From the NCBI GenBank assembly GCA_020847855.1, contig JADLBH010000019.1, positions 1-63,575 on the forward strand: a stretch of 63,575 bases of DNA, written 5' to 3'. Positions 16,001 to 25,537 of this stretch are shown here, in pieces (within the stretch, counting starts at the first letter, position 1; each line of letters begins with the position of its first letter). This DNA comes from Fimbriimonadaceae bacterium (GTDB taxonomy: Bacteria; Armatimonadota; Fimbriimonadia; Fimbriimonadales; Fimbriimonadaceae). The position numbers were made by a program, and so were the translations under genes. The notes beneath the pieces are model-generated. The model saw only the letters and a program-made list of their open reading frames with translations. It was not told the origin of the DNA and did not search any database.

Positions 16001-16750
16001 ATGCTCCAATTCGCCAGCCTGGTCAAGAAGTATAAGAACCACCTGGCGGTGGACGGGCTCTCCTTCACTGTGAACCCTGGCGAGATCGTCGGACTCTTGG
16101 GGCCGAACGGCGCAGGAAAGACGACCGCCATCCGGTGCGCGGTTGGCATCCTTAGGCCCACGGACGGGGCGATTTACGTCTGCGGCTACAACGTCGAGGA
16201 CTCTCCGAGCGAGGCGAAGAGCAGGTTGGCCTTCGTGCCCGAGCTGCCTGCCCTCTACGAGCTCCTCACCGTGAACGAGCACCTGAGGTTCATCGCCATG
16301 TGCTTTCGCCGGCTCGACCTCTTCGAGCGGGACGGCGATCTCCTTCTCTCGCGCTACGACCTCTTGGAGAAAAAGGACAAGCTCGTGGCCACGCTCAGCA
16401 AAGGGATGCGACAAAAGCTTGCCGTCGCCTGCGCGTTCGTGCATGACGCCAAGGTCCTCGTCCTCGACGAGCCCATCATCGGGGTCGACCCGGCAGGGAT
16501 CGCCGAAATGAAGAAGGCCCTGTTCGAGGCACGAGACTCTGGTTGCGCGGTGCTCGTCTCCACTCACCAACTGGATACGGCCGAGAGGCTTTGCAACCGC
16601 GTCGTGATCCTCGCCAAGGGCAAGAAGGTCGCCGAAGGAACCCTGGACGAGATTCGGGCCGCGCGTGGCCAGGGCGATGCGACCCTGGAGGAACTCTTCC
16701 TCCAACTCACCCAGGAGGCAAGGGATGCAACCCCTCCTGTTCCTCTTTAG
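16001..16750 (+). CDS. ABC transporter ATP-binding protein
   Basis: 249 residues. Walker A GPNGAGKTT (about residues 35-43), signature LSKGMRQKL, Walker B VLVLDEPIIGVDP and the H-loop VSTHQLD are all present, with a DrrA/NatA-like layout. It is coupled to the permease gene by a 26-bp overlap, so the two form one exporter. The substrate is unknown. Confidence 0.93.
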   Translation: MLQFASLVKKYKNHLAVDGLSFTVNPGEIVGLLGPNGAGKTTAIRCAVGILRPTDGAIYVCGYNVEDSPSEAKSRLAFVPELPALYELLTVNEHLRFIAMCFRRLDLFERDGDLLLSRYDLLEKKDKLVATLSKGMRQKLAVACAFVHDAKVLVLDEPIIGVDPAGIAEMKKALFEARDSGCAVLVSTHQLDTAERLCNRVVILAKGKKVAEGTLDEIRAARGQGDATLEELFLQLTQEARDATPPVPL

Positions 16751-18410
16751 CCGCAGTCTGCTCAACGGCATCAGGAGGACACTGAGCAGCCCAGGTCGGC
16801 TCATCGGGGTCCTGTTCCTTTTTGGATATCAGTTCTTTCTCTTCGGGCGGTTCCTCTTCCGAGGCTCGTCCAAGGGCCCCTCGGACGGCACGACCCCCCC
16901 GGGTTTGGAGATCCCGGCGGTGCCGCTCGCCACGGTCTCGGCCGTCCTTTTCCTGCTCTTCGTCGCCGTGGTTGTGTTCAACACGATCTCCCTCGGTGGC
17001 TTCCGCGCAACGTTCCGGGCCGCCGATGCGGACATGCTCTACCCCACGCCCGTGAGCGCACGTATCGTCGTAGCGTGGCGAATCATCGGCGACACCCTGA
17101 TCCGTCTGCTCCTCCCGATCTTTCTCTCCGTGCTCGCCTTCGCCGGGGCGGGCAGGTCCGTACGCGGGGTCGCAGGCAGGCTCCACGATATAGATGCCCT
17201 CGGCTCCACGCTTCGGCTCACGGTCATCGGATACCTATTGATCGCGGTTTGCTTCGCCGTCTTCGGCTGGGGTGTCTCGCTTTGGTCGTACCGGAAGGCC
17301 GGGACGGACGAGAACCCGCTCCGCTGGATCTGGGTCGCCCAGACCGCCTATATTGTGATCGGTGCGGCCGCGTTCGGTGTCTTCGTGGTTCGGGCGCCGA
17401 GTTGGGAGAGGCTCGTGGGATTCGCCAATCACCCAGCAACTCGAGCATATTTCTTCCCAGCACACCTTGCCGAGCGCTTTGCCCTCGGCCCCTACAGCGC
17501 GGACTGGGCCTCTCTCGGGCTCGGCCTCGCCGGATTGCTCGCGGCCGCGGCCGCAGGTTGGTCCCTGGCGATGCGAAACGCGCCCTATCTCTATGACCAG
17601 GCGGCGACCCGTGCCTACCAGGTCACGCTCCAAACCGACCGGATCAAGACGCAAGGGGCGCACTTCTCGAGCGCTCTCGACCGCGCGACCCGAGGTCGGC
17701 TCGGTCTCGGAAGGACCGCGCTCTTCTTCCGCTTGCGGGCCGAGGGTGTCCGAGCTCTCCTTTGGAAGGAACTGATCCTGGGCGTCCGGCTAGGAACCGC
17801 GCAAGCGATCATTGTCACCCTCTGCGTCGGGGCCGCTCTGGTCGGACTGAGCTACCTGGAGGGGCGAGCACCCACTGCGGTCGCGGCGATCCTGTGCGCC
17901 CTGGCGCCCCAGCTCACCTCTCCGGCAGCGCGGACCACCGTGCTCCCAGAAGCCCTGTCCCGCATAGACCTTGTCAAGCCGCTCCCGTTCCCGTCTTGGC
18001 AGTTGCTCGCGTGGGACAGTGTTTCGCGTGGCCTGCTGCCCTGCGTCGCCACGCTCCCGTTACCGATTCTCGGCTGGGCGATGGGCCTCGCTCGGTTCGA
18101 GCTGCTCGTGCTGGCTTGGTTGACGGGCTGTGTGCTCTTCGTCACGATGCTCCTCGGCTACCTGCCCGCGGCGATTGCGATGCCCGATGCCAAGGATCCG
18201 GCCCAGGCGGGCATCCGCGGGCTTGCCTCCTTGGTCGTGCTGGGCCCGATCGGAGTCTGCGCAATCGGGCCTCCGGTTCTCGCCGCATTTCTCAAGCAAC
18301 CGGTCTGGGCCGGCCTCGTGGTCTCCATCCTCCTCCTTCTCGGAGCCGGGGCGGCCGCAGCGTGGCTCTCGGGCAGAATGTACGATTCCTTCAATCCAGC
18401 CGACCCATAG
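16725..18410 (+). CDS. ABC exporter permease
   Basis: 561 residues from ATG 16725, with a good ribosome-binding site (CAGGAGG) inside the ATPase gene. About twelve hydrophobic segments (for example LIGVLFLFGYQFFLFG, VSAVLFLLFVAVVVFNTI, LGLAGLLAAAAAGW, LTGCVLFVTMLLGY) make it a large membrane subunit. Being about twice a typical ABC-2 permease in length, it may be a fused double permease for the ATPase in the preceding gene. Substrate unknown. Confidence 0.8.
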   Translation: MQPLLFLFSRSLLNGIRRTLSSPGRLIGVLFLFGYQFFLFGRFLFRGSSKGPSDGTTPPGLEIPAVPLATVSAVLFLLFVAVVVFNTISLGGFRATFRAADADMLYPTPVSARIVVAWRIIGDTLIRLLLPIFLSVLAFAGAGRSVRGVAGRLHDIDALGSTLRLTVIGYLLIAVCFAVFGWGVSLWSYRKAGTDENPLRWIWVAQTAYIVIGAAAFGVFVVRAPSWERLVGFANHPATRAYFFPAHLAERFALGPYSADWASLGLGLAGLLAAAAAGWSLAMRNAPYLYDQAATRAYQVTLQTDRIKTQGAHFSSALDRATRGRLGLGRTALFFRLRAEGVRALLWKELILGVRLGTAQAIIVTLCVGAALVGLSYLEGRAPTAVAAILCALAPQLTSPAARTTVLPEALSRIDLVKPLPFPSWQLLAWDSVSRGLLPCVATLPLPILGWAMGLARFELLVLAWLTGCVLFVTMLLGYLPAAIAMPDAKDPAQAGIRGLASLVVLGPIGVCAIGPPVLAAFLKQPVWAGLVVSILLLLGAGAAAAWLSGRMYDSFNPADP

Positions 18411-18451
18411 GAAGAGCGAAGTGGAACACAGCCCGGCGGTAGACTGTTGAC

Positions 18452-19591
18452 TTGCCCATGAGAGTCAGCGCGTCGGTCAAGGCCGCGGCGGCGATGCTGA
18501 GTCTCGTCTGCTTGGGCATACTCGGGTTCCGCGCCTATAGCACGCTCGCCCTCCGAAACTTCCAGCCCACTCCCGTCGAACCGGGCGAGTTCTCGATCCT
18601 TGCGTTCGCCCGAAGCGGGGGGTACCGCATCATCGTTTCCAACGGGATCGCCCACCTCACCGAGCTCCGCCCCGACGCGGAGGGCGGGTTCGAGAACCCC
18701 ACCGACGATCAACGCGAGATCGAGGACGCGCCACGCCTGCCCATGCGAGAGATGCTGGCGTCGCTCCGCGGGGATACGGAAGCGCTCGGCACCCTCACGA
18801 TGAGCGTGAACAAGCTCTCGAGTGACGACATCCCCGTGAACCCCGTCGTTTGGAGGGCCGAAGACGTCCAAAAAGCCCTGCAAGGGGACCGGGCAATGAG
18901 AGCGAGATTGGAAAAGGACCTGCAGACCACCCTGGAGGGCCAGCCGTTGCCCGTGATCTCGAAGACCGCCCTCGACAAGGGGATCCTGATAGACAGCCCG
19001 GTCGAGGTCACCTACAAGGTCGAAGGCGAGACGAAGCACCTCACGTGCCGTGTTCGAGAGGCGTACCAAACGAGGTTCGTTGCCGCCGTGCAGAACGGGC
19101 TCCGGGAGAAGTTCGCCCGGCCCGACCACCTCATCGCTGGAGTCTACCGGCAGGAGGCTCGTGCGATCTTAGATGGCAAACAGTCCCCCGAGGACGTCGC
19201 CCGTGCTCTCCGGGCCCGATTCGAGCCCGATCGGCTCGCATCGCTCGCGGTCAAGCCGTCCCGAATCCTCTCCGCTTGTAAGGTCCTGATCAACCAGCGG
19301 CACCTCCAAAGCATCGGATCGCAGTGCAAAGTGAACGCGCTGGGAGCGGACGACTGCACCGTGACCCTGGGCCTGAGCGACGAGGGAAAGATGCGACTGT
19401 GGAAGTACAGCCACGATAACCCCGGTTTCCAGCTCCTGGTGACAGTGCGGGGTGTTGCGGTCGCTGCACCCAGAATTGGGACCGAACTCTCGTCGAACGA
19501 GGTCAAACTGACCCAACTTCCCTCCCGAAGTCTGGTACAAGAAACGGTTGACCTCGTCAACTCCGTACTTCGTTCCAGGAACCCGTCATGA
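18452..19591 (+). CDS. Membrane-anchored protein with SecD-like periplasmic domain
   Basis: 379 residues from TTG 18452, chosen because TAGACT (18440-18445) lies 6 nt upstream; ATG 18458 is the alternative. One N-terminal transmembrane helix (AAAAMLSLVCLGILGFRAY), then a long extracytoplasmic region. The last 80 residues (VTLGLSDEGKMRLWKYS; VRGVAVAAPRIG) resemble the P1 head of SecD: hydrophobic strand, Gly, Pro-Arg-Ile and a late helix. No SecD/SecF membrane domain follows, so this is not a standard SecD. It heads the run of lipoprotein genes ending at rodA. The function is unknown. Confidence 0.6.
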   Translation: MPMRVSASVKAAAAMLSLVCLGILGFRAYSTLALRNFQPTPVEPGEFSILAFARSGGYRIIVSNGIAHLTELRPDAEGGFENPTDDQREIEDAPRLPMREMLASLRGDTEALGTLTMSVNKLSSDDIPVNPVVWRAEDVQKALQGDRAMRARLEKDLQTTLEGQPLPVISKTALDKGILIDSPVEVTYKVEGETKHLTCRVREAYQTRFVAAVQNGLREKFARPDHLIAGVYRQEARAILDGKQSPEDVARALRARFEPDRLASLAVKPSRILSACKVLINQRHLQSIGSQCKVNALGADDCTVTLGLSDEGKMRLWKYSHDNPGFQLLVTVRGVAVAAPRIGTELSSNEVKLTQLPSRSLVQETVDLVNSVLRSRNPS

Positions 19592-20352
19592 TTAGACCTC
19601 TCCTCGTCCCAGCCGCGATCACCGTAGCTCTCTCCCTCGTCGGGTGCGGCGGTTCGAAAGGTAAGTCCCAAGCGGGCACCGCCGGGCCGACTCCCGTAAA
19701 GACCACCGAAGTCGCTGCGGGCCAGGAAAAGTCGCTCATCCCCCTTGCGAAGGGCAACACCTGGGTCTTCGAAGTGGACGCCTCGGTCCAAGGCCCAGGC
19801 GGCAACCAACAGAACAAGACCGAGGCGACCTTCCGTGTCGTGAAAGTCGAGGACAAGCCCGACGGACAATACGCCTATGTGGACATCTTCAACGAGAAGG
19901 ACGTGAAGATCGAGTCCATCGTCTGGAGGCTCAACGAGAAGGGGCTGTTCGAGCTCTCGGACGTGCGATTCAAGGACGGGAATGACAAGGTCCCCGTGAT
20001 CCCGAACTCCCCGCCCCTGCCCTCGATCCTCTTCCCCATCGTTGCGGAAAAGGAGAGCAAGCTCACGGTCACCGGACTGCGACCCGATGGAAGCAAAGGG
20101 CCGGCCAACGTCAAGGTCTGGAACGAAGGCATGCAGGAGATTGACACCGAGATTGGCCGGTTCACCGCACTCGCGGTCACGGCGGAAACGAACTACACGT
20201 CGAAGAACATGACCTATGCGTTTGGGAAGAAGACTTGGTGGGTTCCCGATGTCGGCCTCGCCAGGATGGTCATGTCCTTGACGGTCACCGCACCCGATGG
20301 AAGGCAGCTTCGACAATCGTCCACGCTACGTCTCAAAAGCAAGTCACCATGA
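19588..20352 (+). CDS. Lipoprotein 1 of a three-gene series
   Basis: 254 residues. Signal peptide with lipobox LVGC (residues 17-20), so the mature protein is lipid-anchored. The rest is beta-rich: GNTWVFEVDASVQG, then FTALAVTAETNYTSKNM and WWVPDVGLARMVMSLTV. The pattern recalls outer-membrane or periplasmic lipoproteins of unknown function that measure substrate after a growth phase. It overlaps the previous stop by 4 nt (ATGA) and the next start by 4 nt. Confidence 0.75.
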   Translation: MIRPLLVPAAITVALSLVGCGGSKGKSQAGTAGPTPVKTTEVAAGQEKSLIPLAKGNTWVFEVDASVQGPGGNQQNKTEATFRVVKVEDKPDGQYAYVDIFNEKDVKIESIVWRLNEKGLFELSDVRFKDGNDKVPVIPNSPPLPSILFPIVAEKESKLTVTGLRPDGSKGPANVKVWNEGMQEIDTEIGRFTALAVTAETNYTSKNMTYAFGKKTWWVPDVGLARMVMSLTVTAPDGRQLRQSSTLRLKSKSP

Positions 20353-21083
20353 GATCCCTCTCTCTCTTAGCAGTCCTCGCGCTCGCGCTCGCAGGTTGTA
20401 ACTCGAAGACGGCCGAAGTCAAGGGTGCAGGGGCGAAGCCCGGTCCGAACGACGCGCCAAAGTCCGGCTCCTTGACCGTCCCGGAGGATCTGAAGAACGA
20501 CGCCTATGTGTACTATGGGCTCGGTAACTCGAACGAATTGACCTACCAGATGATCCAAGGCAAAGGACTGGCGCCCCAGGAAGGCACGCAGACCATGAGC
20601 CCGGAAAGCGAGGCGAAGGACGGAAAAATGACCTTCGCAACTAGCCGCGGCGGAGCCATGGTGGGCATGGGGGACGAAAAGCTCAGCCTGGAGAAGGACG
20701 GACTTTACCTCGTCTCGGGCTCAGTGATCTCCCCTGAAAAGCCCTCGCTCGTGTTACCGGCCAAGCTCGACATCGGCACGACGTGGGACACCGACACCAC
20801 GATGACGTCGGACAAGGCGACCGTCAAGATGAAGGGCCGATCCAAGGTCGAGCGAAGCGAGACGGTCAAGGTCAAGGCGGGTACCTACGAAACCCTCCTC
20901 ATCGTCCAGACCGCGGAAGCGGACAACAACGGCACGAAAGGCACGATGGCGGCCAAGGGATGGTATGCCAAGGGGATCGGCATCGTCAAGATGAACTTGG
21001 AGTACAAGCAGCACGACGGACAGGTCGTCACCACAACGCTGGAACTGGTGCGCGAAGGCAAACCGGAAGGAACCGACTCCTGA
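20349..21083 (+). CDS. Lipoprotein 2 of a three-gene series
   Basis: 244 residues. Lipobox LAGC (14-17). Similar order to lipoprotein 1: a polar linker, then beta-strands (GTTWDTDTTMTSDKA) and the end motif GWYAKGIGIVKMNLEY, which echoes WWVPDVGLARMVMSL of its neighbour. These repeats suggest tandem duplication. Function unknown. The ATG overlaps the previous stop codon by 4 nt. Confidence 0.75.
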   Translation: MRSLSLLAVLALALAGCNSKTAEVKGAGAKPGPNDAPKSGSLTVPEDLKNDAYVYYGLGNSNELTYQMIQGKGLAPQEGTQTMSPESEAKDGKMTFATSRGGAMVGMGDEKLSLEKDGLYLVSGSVISPEKPSLVLPAKLDIGTTWDTDTTMTSDKATVKMKGRSKVERSETVKVKAGTYETLLIVQTAEADNNGTKGTMAAKGWYAKGIGIVKMNLEYKQHDGQVVTTTLELVREGKPEGTDS

Positions 21084-21721
21084 TGGGGCCCAAGGCCTGG
21101 ACAGGCGTCGGATTGACGGCATTGCTAGCCTCCCTTCTCGCCTGCACCCGGCCGGTCGCCATCAATGGCGGAACGTCCCGCGCCGCCGACTTTCCAGACC
21201 CTGCCTCGCTCGGAGCCGACCAGCTTGGCGAACAGAAGGCGAGCCTGATCCTCGCCGGCACGAAGATCCCGGTCGAGGTCACGGAGAAAAGGGAGGGCTC
21301 CGCCTATACAGTGCTCGTCCGCGCCCACGGGGAGACGTTCGAGGAGGAATCCTACGTGATCGGCAAGTCCGAGTTCCTTTTCGAGAGCCTCAACGGCGAG
21401 CGGTTTCAGCCACCCATTCCCATCGTCAAATTTCCGCTCACGGTCGGTGACGGTTGGGACTGGACCGGGGACGCCTACCTTGGCCCTCTGGGGAGGCCCG
21501 CGAACGCAAAGGTCACGACTTCGAGCGATCAGTTGAATCTTGCTAGCGGGAACATGGACACAGTTCTTATCCTGGTGAACCTCTCGGTTCAGACCGGGAA
21601 GTCGGTGACCGCCGACCGCAAGCTCCAGTTCTGGATCAAGCCAAAGGCCGGCATCGTCCGTCGTGAGTTTGGCTCGAGCTCCCTGCGAGAGCCTTGGGCC
21701 GCTGAAGACGGCGAACAATGA
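21083..21721 (+). CDS. Lipoprotein 3 of a three-gene series
   Basis: 212 residues from ATG 21083, sharing one base with the stop of the preceding gene. A hydrophobic N-terminus ends in LLAC (about residues 17-20), a possible lipobox. The middle (FPLTVGDGWDWTGDAYLG) and the end (FWIKPKAGIVRREFG) match the two previous lipoproteins. The frame is translationally coupled to rodA (ATGA). Confidence 0.7.
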   Translation: MGPKAWTGVGLTALLASLLACTRPVAINGGTSRAADFPDPASLGADQLGEQKASLILAGTKIPVEVTEKREGSAYTVLVRAHGETFEEESYVIGKSEFLFESLNGERFQPPIPIVKFPLTVGDGWDWTGDAYLGPLGRPANAKVTTSSDQLNLASGNMDTVLILVNLSVQTGKSVTADRKLQFWIKPKAGIVRREFGSSSLREPWAAEDGEQ

Positions 21722-22821
21722 CCTGGGCGCGAGGGCGCTCGACCTTCTCCGGACCGATCGGCCACGCGGGTCGCATCGCCAACTGGCCACTCCTCATCGC
21801 GGCGGGGCTCATCTTTGTCTTCGGCCTCGCGGCCCTGTACAGCATTGACTACTCCAGGGGAACCACGTTCGCGCCCCGACAGGCCGTCTTCGCAGCGATC
21901 GGCCTACCCCTCGTCCTCGTTGCATCAAGGATCTCGCCAGCGCGGTGGTGCTCCATCGCTCCCTGGCTCTATGTGTTCAACCTATTGCAGCTCGTCTCGG
22001 TGTTCGTGATCGGGCGGAAGACGAACGAAGCGACGAGGTGGATAGACATCGGGCCGCTGCAGTATCAGCCCAGCGAGGTCACGAAGGTGCTCGTGATCCT
22101 CACCCTCTCCGCGTTCTTCGTAAGGAACGCGGAGAAAGGGATGACGACCGGGCTCTTCGTACGGTCGCTTCTCCACGTCGCCCCTTTTGTCGGCCTCGTA
22201 TTGCTCCAGCCTCACCTTGCTGGGGCTGTCTCGATCCTGGTGGTCTGGTTCGCGATCACCCTCGCAGCGGGCATGCCGTGGCGCACCCTGTTGGTCGCGG
22301 TCGTGATCGCAGGGGGCCTGGGCGCGGCCGCTTGGTACACCCCAGGGGTCATCAAGCCTTACATGCGTGATCGGATCGAGTCCAAACTGAATCCGGACAG
22401 TCAGGCAGGGGCCTATCAACAGACGCAGGCCGTCATCGCGATCGGGGTCGGAGGGGTCAACGGCACGGGCTACCTCCGTGGGGAGCGCAAGGCGGCGCGC
22501 TTCATACCCGAGCAGCAGAACGACTTCATCTTTACCGTGATTGGCGAGGAGGGGGGCTTCGTCGCCGGGTCGTTGATGCTCTGCGCGTTCGGATGGTTCT
22601 TTTTCAGAGTCTGGGACGTAGGGCACACCTCGGCGATGCTCTATGGGCGCTGCGTGAGCAACGGGGTGCTCGCAGTGCTCGGGTTCCACGTCTTCGTGAA
22701 CCTGGGCATGAACCTGGGGATCCTTCCCGTCGCGGGGCTCTGGTTGCCGTTCGTGAGCTATGGCGGCACCGCGCTGTGGATGGCCATGGCGTGCGTGGGA
22801 ATCCTGCTGGGAGTCGAGTAG
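21718..22821 (+). CDS. rodA: Peptidoglycan glycosyltransferase RodA
   Basis: 367 residues with about ten transmembrane helices. SEDS-family motifs: TRWIDIGPLQYQPSEVTKV, GAYQQTQAVIAIGVGGVNG, ARFIPEQQNDFIFTVIGEE and FVSYGGTALW. SEDS proteins polymerise glycan strands during cell elongation. The partner class B penicillin-binding protein and mreBCD are not in the window; instead the gene is coupled to three lipoproteins and followed by ftsK. FtsW is possible, but the sequence order fits RodA better. Confidence 0.9.
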   Translation: MTWARGRSTFSGPIGHAGRIANWPLLIAAGLIFVFGLAALYSIDYSRGTTFAPRQAVFAAIGLPLVLVASRISPARWCSIAPWLYVFNLLQLVSVFVIGRKTNEATRWIDIGPLQYQPSEVTKVLVILTLSAFFVRNAEKGMTTGLFVRSLLHVAPFVGLVLLQPHLAGAVSILVVWFAITLAAGMPWRTLLVAVVIAGGLGAAAWYTPGVIKPYMRDRIESKLNPDSQAGAYQQTQAVIAIGVGGVNGTGYLRGERKAARFIPEQQNDFIFTVIGEEGGFVAGSLMLCAFGWFFFRVWDVGHTSAMLYGRCVSNGVLAVLGFHVFVNLGMNLGILPVAGLWLPFVSYGGTALWMAMACVGILLGVE

Positions 22822-22905
22822 GCGGAGAGTGCAAAGACCCTCCCGACCGAATTGGGTCATAATAGGTCAACGTACGCTCACGGACGAGCGTCTGGAAAGC
22901 TAGGA

Positions 22906-25077
22906 ATGCGCACTCCTGCCCGCAAGACCGCGGCGGGCCGGGCCGAGATCGCCTCGCCCGACCATCGCCGTTCAGACATCGCTGGTCTCGTTTCCATCGC
23001 GAGCGGGGTCGTCCTCGGCGCCGGGCTCGGCTTGGGCCGGACGGGCCTTGTTGGCGACGCCTTGACCATGACCCTGGCCAACCTTGCGGGCAAGGGCGCA
23101 TGGGCCGCGCCCGTGATGCTGGTCGTCGTGGGGATCGCCCTCCTTGCCGGACGGGCGCCGCGCACGGTGGGCCGCACCGCCGCGGGAGGCGCGATGGTCT
23201 TCCTCACCGTCCTTGGATTCTTGGCGGCTGCTAAATACGGAACCTACTTCGATCCGGAAGCGGTCGTCCAGAGCGGGGGATATCTTGGCGCCTCGATCGC
23301 CTGGCTCTTTGCAACCCTCTTGGGTCGAGCGGCATGGGTGGGAACGTCCCTGCTGGGGCTGGCCGGGCTCGTCTTGTGCCTCGACGCGCCGTTGCGCCAC
23401 GCCCTCGACCCGCGACGAAGGTTCCGCAAGTCCGACAAGCCCTCCACCGTGAAGCCGATTCCTGCCAGGAGCGTCCCGGCCAAGGCCGTTGTCACCATGC
23501 CCGAGGTCGAGCTCGACGACGTCCCCGAGGCGACGCGCCCACGCCCCTCCCTCCTCAAGCCCAAAGCCGAGCCCAAGTCAGCCCCCGTCCTCGACACCGC
23601 CCCCGTCCGGTCCGGCTTTAGCCTCCCACCCATGTCGCTCCTCCACGAGCCGATCTCCAAGTCCAAGCGCAGCCAGCAGGAGATGCAGCACAACGTCCAA
23701 ACTCTTGAGTCCACCCTGGAACAGTTCGGCATCGATGCCAACGTCGTCGAAGTCGCCACCGGGCCCACCATCACCCGCTACGAGCTCCAGCTCGGCCCTG
23801 GCATCAAGGTGAGCCGCATCACCGCCCTCGGCGATAACATCGCCATGAACCTCGCCGCCAGCCACGTCCGCGTCGAAGCCCCGATCCCCGGCAAGACCGC
23901 CATCGGGGTCGAGGTCCCCAACGCCGTCCGCGCCATGGTCGCCCTCCGCGAGCTCTGCGAGGACCTCGAGTTCCACAGTCACGACCTCAAGCTCGCGGTA
24001 GGACTGGGCTGCGACGTCAGCGGCGTGCACAAGTACGCCGACCTCGCGAAAATGCCCCACATGCTCGTCGCTGGCGCCACGAACAGCGGCAAGTCCATCT
24101 GCCTCGCCACGATCATCATGTCGCTCATCGTCCGGCACACACCCAAGGAGGTCCGGCTCGTCATGATTGACCCCAAGCGCGTCGAACTTGCCCTCTTTGA
24201 TGGCCTCCCCCACCTCATGTGCCCGGTCGTCAAGGACATCAAGGAGGCGCCTGGCGTCCTGCGGGCGGTCTGGCGGGAGATGGACAGACGCTACGACCAG
24301 TTCAGCGAGGCGGGAGTCCGCAACATCGAAGGCTGGAACGCCAAGTGTGCCGAGGACGAGAAGATCCCCTATATCGTTGTCGTCATTGACGAGCTCGCCG
24401 ACCTGATGATCCAAGCCGCCGCCGAGGTCGAGACCAGCATCTGCCGACTCGCCCAGCTCGCCCGTGCCACCGGCATCCACCTCGTCATCGCCACCCAGCG
24501 GCCCTCCGTGGACGTCATCACCGGCACCATCAAGAACAACATCCCCTCCCGCATCGCCTTCGCGGTCAGCTCCCAAGTGGACTCCCGCACCATCCTCGAC
24601 CAGGCCGGCGCCGAGAAGCTCATCGGCAAGGGAGACATGCTCTTCCTCCCCATTGACCAGACCAAGCCCGTCCGCATTCAAGGCTGCTACGTCAGCGAGA
24701 AGGAGATCGAGGACGTCTGCCAGTTCTGGCGCGCACAGGCCAAGCCCCACTACGTCCTCAACCCCGTCCAGATCGCCATCGAGGAGAAGGAGGCCACGAT
24801 GAAGGAAGAGGAAGAGGCCGACCCCCTCTGGCACGAGGCCGTCAAGTTCGTCGTCGAGCGCCGCCAAGCCTCCACCTCCATGCTCCAGCGCAAGTTCGCC
24901 ATCGGCTTCCAGCGCGCCTCGCGCCTCCTCGATATGATGGAGGAGCGCGGCGTCGTCGGCCAGCGCGACGGCCCCCGCCCCCGCGAGGTGCTCCTCGACC
25001 CCGGCCAAGTCGCCCTCATGCTGAACGGGGCCGAGGAACTCACCGCCGTGCCCGAAGGCGCCCGCCTGGAAGACTAA
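22906..25077 (+). CDS. ftsK: DNA translocase FtsK
   Basis: 723 residues. Four hydrophobic segments near the N-terminus (for example VSIASGVVLGAGLGLG, APVMLVVVGIALLAG, MVFLTVLGFLAA, LLGLAGLVLCLD), a polar linker, then the motor domain with Walker A GATNSGKS (about residue 388) and Walker B YIVVVIDELADLM (about 487). The C-terminal 75 residues form the winged-helix gamma domain that reads KOPS-like sites (LWHEAVKFVVERRQASTSML). FtsK pumps chromosome ends through the division septum. Codon use in the motor half is notably C-rich at third positions. ATG 22906 follows a weak CTAGGA site. Confidence 0.93.
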   Translation: MRTPARKTAAGRAEIASPDHRRSDIAGLVSIASGVVLGAGLGLGRTGLVGDALTMTLANLAGKGAWAAPVMLVVVGIALLAGRAPRTVGRTAAGGAMVFLTVLGFLAAAKYGTYFDPEAVVQSGGYLGASIAWLFATLLGRAAWVGTSLLGLAGLVLCLDAPLRHALDPRRRFRKSDKPSTVKPIPARSVPAKAVVTMPEVELDDVPEATRPRPSLLKPKAEPKSAPVLDTAPVRSGFSLPPMSLLHEPISKSKRSQQEMQHNVQTLESTLEQFGIDANVVEVATGPTITRYELQLGPGIKVSRITALGDNIAMNLAASHVRVEAPIPGKTAIGVEVPNAVRAMVALRELCEDLEFHSHDLKLAVGLGCDVSGVHKYADLAKMPHMLVAGATNSGKSICLATIIMSLIVRHTPKEVRLVMIDPKRVELALFDGLPHLMCPVVKDIKEAPGVLRAVWREMDRRYDQFSEAGVRNIEGWNAKCAEDEKIPYIVVVIDELADLMIQAAAEVETSICRLAQLARATGIHLVIATQRPSVDVITGTIKNNIPSRIAFAVSSQVDSRTILDQAGAEKLIGKGDMLFLPIDQTKPVRIQGCYVSEKEIEDVCQFWRAQAKPHYVLNPVQIAIEEKEATMKEEEEADPLWHEAVKFVVERRQASTSMLQRKFAIGFQRASRLLDMMEERGVVGQRDGPRPREVLLDPGQVALMLNGAEELTAVPEGARLED

Positions 25078-25079
25078 CC

Positions 25080-25114
25080 CCCCCTCCTCGTCAGCCACGC
25101 TGATGAGGAGGGGG
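25080..25114. terminator. 16-bp palindrome, copy A, between ftsK and the DUF559 gene
   Basis: Left arm 25080-25095 (ending TCCTCGTCAGC) and right arm 25099-25114 pair over 16 bp with one GU, loop CAC. It lies 2 nt after the ftsK stop and covers the end of the DUF559 gene on the other strand, so it could terminate both. The same arms recur at 25686-25720. Confidence 0.7.
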
Positions 25115-25507
25115 CCGGGGGGTGGAGCGACCCCCGCCCCGCTCCTCGCACGCCATACGCACAACCCTCAGCCACCTTGCAAAGGGGGCACCGGTCGGGT
25201 CGAACAGGTCAAGCGTAGGGATACGGATCGTCATCACCCCTCTCTCTAAAAGGAACGCGTCGCGCGAAGCGTCCCGCTCTGCGCGTTGGCCGTGCTGTTC
25301 CCCATCGGTCTCCACGCAAAGGCTCGCCTCGGGAAAGTAGAAGTCGAGGATGTACGGCCCGACCGGCACCTGGCGCTTGCACATGAATCCGATGCCCCGC
25401 TTCCGAACGGCCTCCCAGAAGCGCTTCTCACTCACCGACATCTCCGACCGAAGCCGACGGGCACGATGCAGGGCCTCCATCGAGTGGTTGCGGGCACCTT
25501 TGTCCAT
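25091..25507 (-). CDS. DUF559 / Vsr-like endonuclease domain protein
   Basis: 138 residues. The DUF559 signature is clear: RSEMSVSEKRFWEAVR, VGPYILDFYFPEASLCVETDGEQH and ERGVMTIRIP. The acidic residues (DFYF, ETDGEQH) fit the restriction-endonuclease-like fold of Vsr-related proteins. The biological role is unknown. The last codons (PRPPPHQRG) are encoded within palindrome A. On the upstream side lie a long hairpin and a 36-bp tandem repeat, so the gene is enclosed by repeats. Confidence 0.88.
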   Translation of the reverse strand: MDKGARNHSMEALHRARRLRSEMSVSEKRFWEAVRKRGIGFMCKRQVPVGPYILDFYFPEASLCVETDGEQHGQRAERDASRDAFLLERGVMTIRIPTLDLFDPTGAPFARWLRVVRMACEERGGGRSTPRPPPHQRG

Positions 25508-25537
25508 GCAGGAGTATAGCCGCTCCCTCCCCTAGCC

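Noticed and set aside
25091-25114. Palindrome A as part of a CRISPR or att site
   Set aside because: There is no repeat-spacer pattern and no integrase; a terminator or REP-type element explains it.
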